DNA of 39,319 nt, taken from assembly GCA_017465885.1 (NCBI GenBank), contig JAFTVG010000007.1:1-39319 (forward strand), given 5' to 3'. The notes under the pieces are model-generated. The model saw nothing but the letters and a program-made list of their open reading frames with translations, did no database searches and was not told the DNA's origin. Origin of the DNA: Clostridia bacterium. GTDB taxonomy: Bacteria; Bacillota; Clostridia; Oscillospirales; CAG-272. The translations under genes were made by a program, and so were the position numbers. Position 1 is the stretch's first letter. Every line of letters begins with the position of its first letter. Shown one piece after another: positions 30,509 to 37,967 of the stretch.

Positions 30509-31942
30509 ATGAAAAGATCCAGCGGCGTGCTGATGCACGTGTCCTCCCTTTGGGGCGGCTATTCGGAGGGGGCGTTCGGCTCCTCTGCCTATGAATTTAT
30601 CGACTTTTTAGAGGAGAGCGGCTTTTCGGTGTGGCAGGTGCTTCCGTTCTGCCTGCCCGACGAGTGCAACTCCCCCTATAAATCCTTCAGCGCCTTCAGC
30701 GGCAATCCCTATTTTATCGACCCCGAGACCCTTTATAAGCAGGGACTTCTCACCGCCGCAGAGCTTGAAAACGCCAAGCAGAAGGCCCCCTACGCCTGCG
30801 AGTTTTCCCGTCTTGAAAAGGAGCGCATCGTCCTTTTGCAGAGCGCCTGCGAGCGCTTTGACGAGTGGGAGCTGGTGGATGAATTCTTCAAGGATCACCC
30901 CCATACCGAGGCCTTTTGTCGCTTTATGGCGTTAAAGAAGGCAAACGGTGATAAGGTGTGGACCGAGTGGACTGTAACAGAGCCCGACGAGCGCACCCTG
31001 CGCACCTGGCGCTTTATCCAGTATACCTTCTTTACCCAGTGGGCGCAGGTCAAGGCGTACGCCAACAAGAAGGGTATCTCCATCATTGGTGACCTGCCCA
31101 TCTACGTTGCCCACGACAGCGCAGACGTGTGGGCAAAGCCTTCTCTGTTCCATTTAGACAAGAGAAATCTGCCCACGAACGTGGCAGGCGTTCCCCCCGA
31201 CTATTTCTCGGAGGACGGTCAGCTTTGGGGAAATCCTCTTTATAACTGGGAGGAGATGGCAAAGGACGGCTATGCTTGGTGGAAGGAGCGCATCGCCTTT
31301 ATGTGCGAGCTTTTCGACGGCGTGCGCATCGACCATTTCCGTGCCTTTGAAGCCTATTTTAGCATCCCTGCAGAGGAAAAAACCGCCCGCAACGGCAAAT
31401 GGGTCAAGGGACCCGGAATGGATCTGATCAAGGCCCTGAAGAGCGTTTGCGGCGACAAGCTGCTTATCGCAGAGGATCTGGGGGACATCACCCCCGAGGT
31501 CATCAAGCTGGTAAAGGACAGCGGCTTCCCCGGCATGAAGATCTTGCAGTTTGGCTTCCTTGGAGATGAAAACTCCCCCCATCTGCCCCATAATTACGAG
31601 GAAAACGCCGTGGCATATACAGGCACCCACGACAACAACACCCTGCTGGGCTATATCTGGGAGCTGGATCCCCAAACGAGAAGACGCTTCTTTGATTACT
31701 GCGGCTTTGAGGGTGACGACTGGGACAAGAGCCGCGACGCCATCTTAAAGACCCTTTTGGCAAGCAGAGCGCGTCTTGTGGTCTTCCCCCTGCAGGATCT
31801 GCTCTTTTACGGCAAGGACACCCGCATCAACGTCCCCGGCAAGGCAGAGGACAACTGGTCTTATCGGGTGACCGCCGAGCAGGTTGCCTCCATCGACAAA
31901 AAGAAGCTTGCCTATTATAACAAGCTCTTCGGCAGAATTTAA
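30509..31942 (+). CDS. malQ: 4-alpha-glucanotransferase (amylomaltase, GH77)
   Basis: MalQ moves alpha-1,4-glucan segments between maltodextrins and releases glucose, in glycogen or maltodextrin metabolism in the cytoplasm. The start is ATG 30509, with GTGAAAGGACC upstream. The 477 residues contain SSLWGGYSEGAFG near the N-terminus, IIGDLPIYVAHDSADVW (about 192-208), the nucleophile motif GVRIDHFRAFEAY with D275, the acid/base LLIAEDLGD with E322, and TGTHDNNTLLG with the third acid D375. These are the GH77 catalytic residues, and the length is that of the short bacterial amylomaltase. It is expressed from its own promoter between two terminators; no mal or glg genes adjoin it in the window. 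Confidence 0.96.
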   Translation: MKRSSGVLMHVSSLWGGYSEGAFGSSAYEFIDFLEESGFSVWQVLPFCLPDECNSPYKSFSAFSGNPYFIDPETLYKQGLLTAAELENAKQKAPYACEFSRLEKERIVLLQSACERFDEWELVDEFFKDHPHTEAFCRFMALKKANGDKVWTEWTVTEPDERTLRTWRFIQYTFFTQWAQVKAYANKKGISIIGDLPIYVAHDSADVWAKPSLFHLDKRNLPTNVAGVPPDYFSEDGQLWGNPLYNWEEMAKDGYAWWKERIAFMCELFDGVRIDHFRAFEAYFSIPAEEKTARNGKWVKGPGMDLIKALKSVCGDKLLIAEDLGDITPEVIKLVKDSGFPGMKILQFGFLGDENSPHLPHNYEENAVAYTGTHDNNTLLGYIWELDPQTRRRFFDYCGFEGDDWDKSRDAILKTLLASRARLVVFPLQDLLFYGKDTRINVPGKAEDNWSYRVTAEQVASIDKKKLAYYNKLFGRI

Positions 31943-31954
31943 GAATACGAAAAT

Positions 31955-32024
31955 AAAAAGACTCTTTGTCGGCGTGCACGGTTTGTTTCCCAAACAAGTG
32001 CAGACCGAACCAAAGAGTCTTTTT
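31955..32024. terminator. Long bidirectional terminator between malQ and the LuxR-type gene
   Basis: AAAAAGACTCTTTG (31955-31968) pairs with CAAAGAGTCTTTTT (32011-32024). The 42-base interior folds further (TCGG/CCGA, TGCA/TGCA, TTTGTT/AACAAA). T runs exist on both strands. It ends one base before the minus-strand stop at 32026. Confidence 0.9.
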
Positions 32025-32025
32025 G

Positions 32026-33183
32026 TTATTCCTCTTCGGAGATTTCATTTGCTTCTTCAATGGCACGATGTACCAAGGCGAGCCGGCGACGCGAGCCGAC
32101 GCCCAGCTTGCCGTAGATGTTTTTGTTGTGGAATTTCAGAGTGTTTTCCTTAATGCCCAGCATCGTGAGCACGTCTTTGGTGGTGGCACCCGAAAGATAG
32201 GCGTCGAAAATGGCGCGTTCGGTGGGGGTCAGTGCCTCGATACCCTTCAAAAAACCGTCGATTTCCTCCGCAGTCACGCTCTCTGATCCCTTTTTAGGGG
32301 TCAGCTCCTCTTTGCAGGCGGGGGCGCACTCGTCAAAACTCTCTTCGCTTGTAAGCTCAGAAAGGGCGTTGTCATTTTCTTCGGCAGGGGAGACCAAAGG
32401 TGCGGAGTTTTCCTTTGCCGAAAGCTGTTCCTTTAAGTGGAGGTTTTCGCGGATCATCAGATGCAGTCCCAGCAAAAACAGCTCGCTGATGATGTACGAC
32501 ACCGAAAGGAATTCAAAGGGAATATCTGTCAGCTGTTCGATGAGCCATACGCCGATGTTCACGAAAACTGCGATGGCAAGCACAAACGCGTGGAGGGCAC
32601 TTTCAATGGTCTTTTTCAGTGTGACTTGCAGGATCACCGCCACCATTGCGATAAAATACCCCAGCAGATAGATCATATAAAGGGGATGAAGAGGGCCGTA
32701 TACCTTGATCAGGGTGCCCGTGCCGTTGACGATGGCGAAGGAGACCTCCTTGTAGTAAACGTCAAGTATTCCGGGGCTGGCGGCGAGAGAAAAGATGGCA
32801 AGGGCAAGAATGAATAAAGAAATCGGCAGCCACTTTTTGTAGCGTATGTTTGCAACGTCTAAAATGATTAACAGCATAGCGTACGGCAGGAAGACCGAGC
32901 CGAGATAGGCAATGCGGTTGGCGTTCAGCGCGGTCTGCAGATCGTTTGAGACAGAGAGCAGGGTATAGCCTGCATTTACAACGAGGACCGAGGAAAAGAG
33001 GAGCAGAAAGCTGCCTCTTTTTTTGCGCACCAAAAGCAGGCACGCCGCCAACAGCAAAAGAGAAAGGACGGTGGTGGCGGCATAGATGGTGGAAAGACTT
33101 GCCGTTTTTCCCGAAGCGGCAGTGCATCCGTAAAGCCCCAAGGAAAGTAGGGGGAGTGTGGTAAGAAACAAGCGTTTTGTCAT
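32026..33183 (-). CDS. Membrane-bound LuxR-type transcriptional regulator
   Basis: ATG 33183 has CAGGAGAACC upstream. The 385 residues begin with a hydrophobic segment that ends LGLYGC, which is lipobox-like (C20), then six further membrane helices (about 33-52, 58-76, 95-112, 118-136, 165-190, 198-222, plus one near 230-245), so about seven in all. A linker of about 60 acidic residues follows, and a LuxR/GerE helix-turn-helix (about 318-378: LTPTERAIFDAYLSGATTKD, LGIKENTLKFHNKNIYGKLGV, RRRLALVHRAI). The HTH carries all the usual LuxR residues. The layout is that of one-component membrane regulators with a 7TM sensor head and cytoplasmic DNA binding. The signal is unknown. The upstream region holds repeated AAAAGTGTGG sites that could be its operators. 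Confidence 0.9.
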   Translation of the reverse strand: MTKRLFLTTLPLLSLGLYGCTAASGKTASLSTIYAATTVLSLLLLAACLLLVRKKRGSFLLLFSSVLVVNAGYTLLSVSNDLQTALNANRIAYLGSVFLPYAMLLIILDVANIRYKKWLPISLFILALAIFSLAASPGILDVYYKEVSFAIVNGTGTLIKVYGPLHPLYMIYLLGYFIAMVAVILQVTLKKTIESALHAFVLAIAVFVNIGVWLIEQLTDIPFEFLSVSYIISELFLLGLHLMIRENLHLKEQLSAKENSAPLVSPAEENDNALSELTSEESFDECAPACKEELTPKKGSESVTAEEIDGFLKGIEALTPTERAIFDAYLSGATTKDVLTMLGIKENTLKFHNKNIYGKLGVGSRRRLALVHRAIEEANEISEEE

Positions 33184-33227
33184 ATTATGGTTCTCCTGAA
33201 AACCGTAACGAAGGAATGTTCTTCAAA

Positions 33228-33299
33228 CCCCACACTTTTTCCCACACTTTTAGTGAAAAAAATATTAACACCCCACACTTTTTTTATGGAAAAGTGTGG
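33228..33299 (-). promoter_or_regulatory. Cluster of AAAAGTGTGG sites upstream of the LuxR-type gene
   Basis: Four copies occur: three as CCCACACTTTT on the plus strand (33228-33238, 33241-33251, 33272-33282) and one inverted AAAAGTGTGG (33290-33299). The last two make a perfect 10-bp inverted repeat with a 7-bp spacer. They lie between the LuxR-type gene and a plus-strand promoter, which the final copy touches. A fifth, weaker AAAGTGGGGG is at 33304-33313. Confidence 0.6.
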
Positions 33300-33327
33300 T
33301 GACAAAGTGGGGGAAAGAGGGTATACT
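33299..33327 (+). promoter_or_regulatory. Plus-strand promoter facing the structured intergenic region
   Basis: GTGACA (33299-33304), a 17-bp spacer and TATACT (33322-33327). The inverted copy of the AAAAGTGTGG site ends at its -35. No long gene starts before 33690. Confidence 0.5.
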
Positions 33328-33330
33328 AAT

Positions 33331-33486
33331 GATGCAAGGTTTAGTGAAGGAGGGTATGGAGCTTTGTCTTTCTCGCAAGAGATTGTGAACAGGGGTACCC
33401 CTTTGAGCGGTTTGTGATTCGCCGCTCAAATAGCTCTGACAACGCGCCAACGAACGCAGAGCTTCGCCCCGACTTATTTGTTTTTT
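33331..33486 (+). ncRNA. Structured intergenic segment, candidate small RNA or leader
   Basis: Downstream of the 33299-33327 promoter are two tandem hairpins, TTTGAGCGG/CCGCTCAAA (33402-33430) and AGCTCTG/CAGAGCT (33432-33463), then GCCCCGACTTATTTG and six T (33481-33486). Only tiny open frames fit (a GGAGGGT-ATG at 33355 gives ten residues). A small hairpin AACCTTA/TAAGGTT lies at 33524-33545. The remaining bases to 33689 are AT-rich, with the GGAGGA ribosome site at 33678. This is not a known RNA family to me. Confidence 0.3.
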
Positions 33487-33689
33487 ACACGCCGTACATC
33501 CGAGCGTTTCGTCTATAGTAAATAACCTTAATAATTCATAAGGTTTCATCCGTTCTTTTTTGTTCTTTTTTGTTAATTATATCACAAAGCGGTTGCATCG
33601 TCAAGCATTTTCGTCCGCAGTTTAAGGAAATAAGCATCCGTTTCGGGGTATTTTGAAACTTTTGAATGCTTTCATAGGAGGAATACGAA

Positions 33690-36600
33690 ATGAAGCATAC
33701 AATTCTTGTGAGGAAGGCGCTGTCCTTTCTGTTGGCGCTGGTAATGGTGACGAGCATCCTGCCGGCATCTGTGCTAATGTCCTTTGCAGGCTACGAGGAC
33801 GGCACCGAATGCGAATTCTGCGGTAGCTACCGCTATGATGACTGGCTCTGCGACTGCGGACCCCACTGCTCAGATTCCGCCTCAGGCGATTGCTACGAAA
33901 AGCACCATTGCAAGGAATGCAGCGGTGCATTCCCCTCGGACGAGCTTTGTGATACATGCGGCGTGTGCTCCATATGTCAGGTAGACAACTCGGATCACTG
34001 TTTGATTTGTAAAAAACACGTCGACGACACATGCGACTCTTGTCTGATGTGCGATAGCTGTATTTCAGAAATCCACTCACATTGTCTTATCTGCAGTGTT
34101 TGTCTTATGGACGTTTCATCGTGTCCTGTGCACGAATACGAGTGGGCGGGCGACAATAACCACTGTGAGGATTGCAATTTCGACTACATCTGTATAGGCT
34201 GCGAGACCTGCTATTACGGTGAGGGTTCCGATGTGTGCCCTATATGCCATTACTGCGAGGATTGTTGGGACTCTACGCTTAGACATTGCTTCGAGTGCGG
34301 AGAACATGTCGAGGATCTGTGTAAAGATTGTTTGCTTTGCGAGTCATGTATCGGAGATAGCGGCGGTCACTGTGAAATATGCGGGGCGTGTATGGAATCT
34401 GCTGACGAATGTCCCGACCATCCCTTTTCGCCCGGTCAGGAGAACCACTGCGCTGACTGCGCAGAACTGGTCTGCAACGATTGCGGCAAATGCTTTGATT
34501 ATGATCCCGATTCTTTCTGCGAGGAATGCTTTCAGTGCCTTGTCTGCTGTGTAAATAACAATTATCATTGCTCAAGCTGCAAAGAATGTTTTATCGGCGA
34601 GGTCTGCGAGGATTGCTACTTCTGCTCCGAATGTGCGATTGAAGAAGGTACTCACTGCGATACCTGCGGCGAGCATACCGATGATTGGTGCGCCGACGGC
34701 GGAGACGGAACGCATTGCGCCGATTGCGCAGAGGAATTCCTCTGCGAGGAGTGCGAAAGATGCTCCAGATGCACCGATCTTGAGTTCTGCTCGGATTGCG
34801 GACTTTGCACCGAGTGCTGCATCTACTACGCCGAGAGCGAGGGCTGTACCTGCGGCGAATATTGCGTATACTCTTCCGAATGGGAGGAGCATTTCTGCTA
34901 CGATTGCGGCACCTGCTACGACGAGGTGGATATGTGCGAGCTCTGCGGTATCTGTCTTGACTGCTGTCAGAACTATTCCGAATGCTCGGAGGGACTCTGC
35001 GTCGAGGATCCCGATTACGACAGCCACTTCTGCGAGGATTGCGGCGTCTGCTTCCACGACATCGAGGCTTGCGAGGATTGCGTCGATGCGGGCGATCTTC
35101 TCTGTCTCGAGTGCTGTGCGGTACGCAGCGAGGATTACGGCTGTGACCACGGCATCTGTATGAACAGCTGGGAATGGCCCGAGCATTACTGCACCGTATG
35201 CGGCATCTGCTTTGAGTACTGCGGACATACGGGAACCGCGCATACCCATAACTACGTAAGTAACATTTGTACGATCTGCGGTGCCAGAAGCAACGGCAGA
35301 CCGAACATCGTCAGAAATCCTGTGGATATCAGCGTCCCGGTCAACGATGCTTCCGCGGATGATATGGCTTACCGCACCGTGACCTTCAGCGTCAAGGCGG
35401 TTGGCGAGGGTCTGACCTATCAGTGGTACGTTCGCTACGGAGATTCATCTACGGCGACAACCATCACGGCGGATACTCACTTGTTCTATGATGATATCGT
35501 GGAATACAGCGGCTATAACACTCCCACTCTTACCGTCTGGATCCCCACCGAATGTGACGTAGAGCTTACCTTCTTCTGCTTAGTTGTGAATACAAATGGC
35601 AGAATGACCAGCAAAACGGCAACGCTCACGACCGAGCATTGCTTCTCCGATAAGCTCTCTGCTATCGATAAGCTCTCCTTCGCGTTCAGATGTCTTATCG
35701 ACGGCGAGGTGCAGACCATCGAAGGCTGGTATTCCAACTACCATCAGAGCTATTGTATCGGCGAGGGCTGCCGCGAGCTTTCCGAAGAAATAAAGCATAA
35801 TTACGGCGGCTGGGAGCCCGGTGCTATACCGACAAAGGATTATTACGGCTACAAGACACGTACCTGCCTTGACTGCGGCTTCGTTTACTATATGAGGCTC
35901 GATAAGGAGACCGATCCCCACGTTCATACCTGGGAAGAGGTCGGATATAACGAATACAAGCATTGGGGCGTCTGCTATTGCGGATACGGCTCCATGAATC
36001 AGGCTGTTCTTCATACCTTCGGGGACGAATGGGAGACTGTGACTCCCGCTACCTCATCCGAAGTAGGTCTTGAACGCAGACCCTGCCTTGACGGATGCGG
36101 CTACTATCAGACCCGTTCCATCCCCCGTCAGGTCCATACTCACGTCTTCTACGATTGGGATTACATCAATGAAAACGGCTATATTGACGGCGATTCCACC
36201 AACGTTCCCTATTACGGCGAGTACGGAAAGACAGACAGCAAGTATCACTATGCATACTGTCTCTTCCCCGGATGCGAGGCTACGAAATCCTATTCGCATA
36301 CGTATAACAGCAAGTGGGTAATAACATCCAATTACTATACCGACGGCGTTATGCATATGGAATGCAGCGTTTGCGGGTATTCCAAGGACAAGACATATAA
36401 AGCGGGTGCTTATTCCGTCCTTATCAAGGGCGGTACTCTGAGCACGTATGCGGCAAGACTCAATCAGCTCGTAAAGATCTACCGCCTTAACGAGTACGCT
36501 CCCGGAACCTACCTGAACGTTCAGGACGATCCTACTACCGCCTTCAGTGCATACGCAACCTTCGATCAGGGCAAGACCTGGACTCTGCTTCCTATGTCCT

Positions 36601-37877
36601 ATCACGCTCCCGATGCCGATGACGACCGCGAATACTGGTATTTCAGAATGCCTAAGCCCGCGAAAGATGAGCTCAGAGAGTACAAGGATTGGGATTTCTG
36701 GGTCGAGGTCGAGGGCGACGTGATCAAGTGCGCAGAAGAGGATCACGTGAACAATCCCGAGTATTTTGATGAGAAGTACCTCAAGCTCGTCGGCGTGGTC
36801 GAGGCGACCTGCGGTCACCCCGGATACACGGGCGACTGGGTATATACCTGCTGTAATTACGTCAAGGAATACGGCGAGGTAACTCCTCAGCTCGATCATC
36901 CCGCGTGGAAGCTGCTGCATAACGTAGGCAAGAAAGCCGGAACCTGCACCGAGAGGGGCTACAGCGGCGACACGGTCTGCGAGGCCTGCGGAGAGATCGT
37001 CGAAAAGGGCAAATATACCGATTACGAGCATACCGGACGTGAGGTGACCTCTCCCACGGTCTATCCTACCTGTACCTCGGTCGGATGGACGATAGAATTC
37101 TCCTGCGTGAGTTGCCAAAAGGTCCTTCTGAGAAAGACAAAGATCGCAAAGATACCCCACGAGTGGGTCGCTGTTGAAGCAGTTGCCGCTACCTGTACCG
37201 AAAGCGGTAAGGTCGCGCATTATAAATGCTCGATGTGCGACGCCGTATCGCTTGACGGCGAAAACGAGCTCTTCAATATCGCAAGACTCACCATCCGCGC
37301 GGGTCACAATTGGGGCACTTGGGTGTCCGAAGGCGAAACGTATCATAGCAGCGTCTGCCTTACCGACCCCACCCATACCGTAAGAAAGCGTCATAACTTC
37401 TCCCACGGTGCTTGCACCGATTGCGGACATCCCGATCCCGGCGTGACGGTGAGCGGTAAGGTCGTAAGCTTTGGCAGCGGGGAAGACAACGTGATCATTC
37501 AGCTCATTGCCGCGGGCTACAGCGAAGCCGGCTATGAGGTGTTCGTCAAGGGCAACGATACGACCTACCGTTTTGATAACGTTGCAAGAGGCAATTACAC
37601 CCTCAAGGTGATGAAGAAGGGACACGTGACCTATCAGTGTCCGCTGACGGTGGGAGACGGTGGCGCTACGCAGGACGTGGTGCTCTATCAAAAGGGCGAC
37701 CTTGACCTTGACGGTTCCAGATCCATCAGCGACGTGACGCTGCTTTTGAACGTGATCGGCGGCAAGGAGCTGCTGGAAAGCGGAGTAAAGGGCGATCTTG
37801 ACGACGATACTGCCGTATCTATAGCCGACGTGACCGTCCTTCTCAACGCCCTTGCAGGAAAGATTGAGTTGAAATAA
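33690..37877 (+). CDS. Giant secreted Cys-rich protein with Ig-like region and C-terminal dockerin
   Basis: ATG 33690 follows AGGAGGAA. The 1395 residues are: a Sec signal (1-33, cut after SFA); a cysteine-rich part (about 41-530) with about 100 Cys, mostly CxxC and HCxxC; an Ig-like segment (about 545-650, LTYQWYVRYGDSST); a middle region with paired CxxC motifs and a beta domain (about 890-1010); repeats of the type CTERGYSGDTVCEACG (about 1035-1240); a carboxypeptidase-regulatory-like beta sandwich (about 1250-1335); and a type I dockerin (1336-1395) with two calcium loops, DLDLDGSRSISDV and DLDDDTAVSIADV. In the N-terminal part HCxxC anchors recur at H73, H158, H253 and H342, then three shorter units begin EHFCYDCGTC, SHFCEDCGVC and EHYCTVCGIC. 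It is secreted and would bind a cohesin. Metal binding or disulfide folding is possible; I know no named family for the Cys-rich part. No sortase motif is present. Confidence 0.9.
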   Translation: MKHTILVRKALSFLLALVMVTSILPASVLMSFAGYEDGTECEFCGSYRYDDWLCDCGPHCSDSASGDCYEKHHCKECSGAFPSDELCDTCGVCSICQVDNSDHCLICKKHVDDTCDSCLMCDSCISEIHSHCLICSVCLMDVSSCPVHEYEWAGDNNHCEDCNFDYICIGCETCYYGEGSDVCPICHYCEDCWDSTLRHCFECGEHVEDLCKDCLLCESCIGDSGGHCEICGACMESADECPDHPFSPGQENHCADCAELVCNDCGKCFDYDPDSFCEECFQCLVCCVNNNYHCSSCKECFIGEVCEDCYFCSECAIEEGTHCDTCGEHTDDWCADGGDGTHCADCAEEFLCEECERCSRCTDLEFCSDCGLCTECCIYYAESEGCTCGEYCVYSSEWEEHFCYDCGTCYDEVDMCELCGICLDCCQNYSECSEGLCVEDPDYDSHFCEDCGVCFHDIEACEDCVDAGDLLCLECCAVRSEDYGCDHGICMNSWEWPEHYCTVCGICFEYCGHTGTAHTHNYVSNICTICGARSNGRPNIVRNPVDISVPVNDASADDMAYRTVTFSVKAVGEGLTYQWYVRYGDSSTATTITADTHLFYDDIVEYSGYNTPTLTVWIPTECDVELTFFCLVVNTNGRMTSKTATLTTEHCFSDKLSAIDKLSFAFRCLIDGEVQTIEGWYSNYHQSYCIGEGCRELSEEIKHNYGGWEPGAIPTKDYYGYKTRTCLDCGFVYYMRLDKETDPHVHTWEEVGYNEYKHWGVCYCGYGSMNQAVLHTFGDEWETVTPATSSEVGLERRPCLDGCGYYQTRSIPRQVHTHVFYDWDYINENGYIDGDSTNVPYYGEYGKTDSKYHYAYCLFPGCEATKSYSHTYNSKWVITSNYYTDGVMHMECSVCGYSKDKTYKAGAYSVLIKGGTLSTYAARLNQLVKIYRLNEYAPGTYLNVQDDPTTAFSAYATFDQGKTWTLLPMSYHAPDADDDREYWYFRMPKPAKDELREYKDWDFWVEVEGDVIKCAEEDHVNNPEYFDEKYLKLVGVVEATCGHPGYTGDWVYTCCNYVKEYGEVTPQLDHPAWKLLHNVGKKAGTCTERGYSGDTVCEACGEIVEKGKYTDYEHTGREVTSPTVYPTCTSVGWTIEFSCVSCQKVLLRKTKIAKIPHEWVAVEAVAATCTESGKVAHYKCSMCDAVSLDGENELFNIARLTIRAGHNWGTWVSEGETYHSSVCLTDPTHTVRKRHNFSHGACTDCGHPDPGVTVSGKVVSFGSGEDNVIIQLIAAGYSEAGYEVFVKGNDTTYRFDNVARGNYTLKVMKKGHVTYQCPLTVGDGGATQDVVLYQKGDLDLDGSRSISDVTLLLNVIGGKELLESGVKGDLDDDTAVSIADVTVLLNALAGKIELK

Positions 37878-37889
37878 CAAAGAATTTAA

Positions 37890-37916
37890 GAGGGCAGGCA
37901 GTCCCTGCCTGTCCTC
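37890..37916 (+). terminator. Hairpin between the two secreted-protein genes
   Basis: GAGGGCAGGCAG (37890-37901), loop TCC and CTGCCTGTCCTC (37905-37916) form a 12-bp stem with one G-U pair. Only ATTA follows, so it is weak as a terminator and may allow read-through to the next gene 51 bp on. Confidence 0.6.
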
Positions 37917-37967
37917 ATTACGTTAATGGCAAACCCCCAATAATAAACCTCAAGGGAGGGAAAAACA

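Noticed and set aside
33228..33299. Possible CRISPR or DnaA-box cluster
   Set aside because: The repeats are only 10-11 bp, with uneven gaps of 2-20 bp and one inverted; they do not fit TTATNCACA and there are no spacers.
33187..33417. 76-residue plus-strand frame from 33187
   Set aside because: It runs through the operator-like repeats and a promoter and lacks a ribosome site.
33265..33549. 94-residue minus-strand frame in the intergenic region
   Set aside because: It spans two inverted repeats and the AAAAGTGTGG cluster, has no ribosome site and no sensible composition; better explained as structured non-coding DNA.
36054..37880. 608-residue open frame on the minus strand
   Set aside because: It is the antisense of the Cys-rich secreted protein gene, created by its codon bias; no ribosome site, and the plus-strand frame has a signal peptide and a dockerin.
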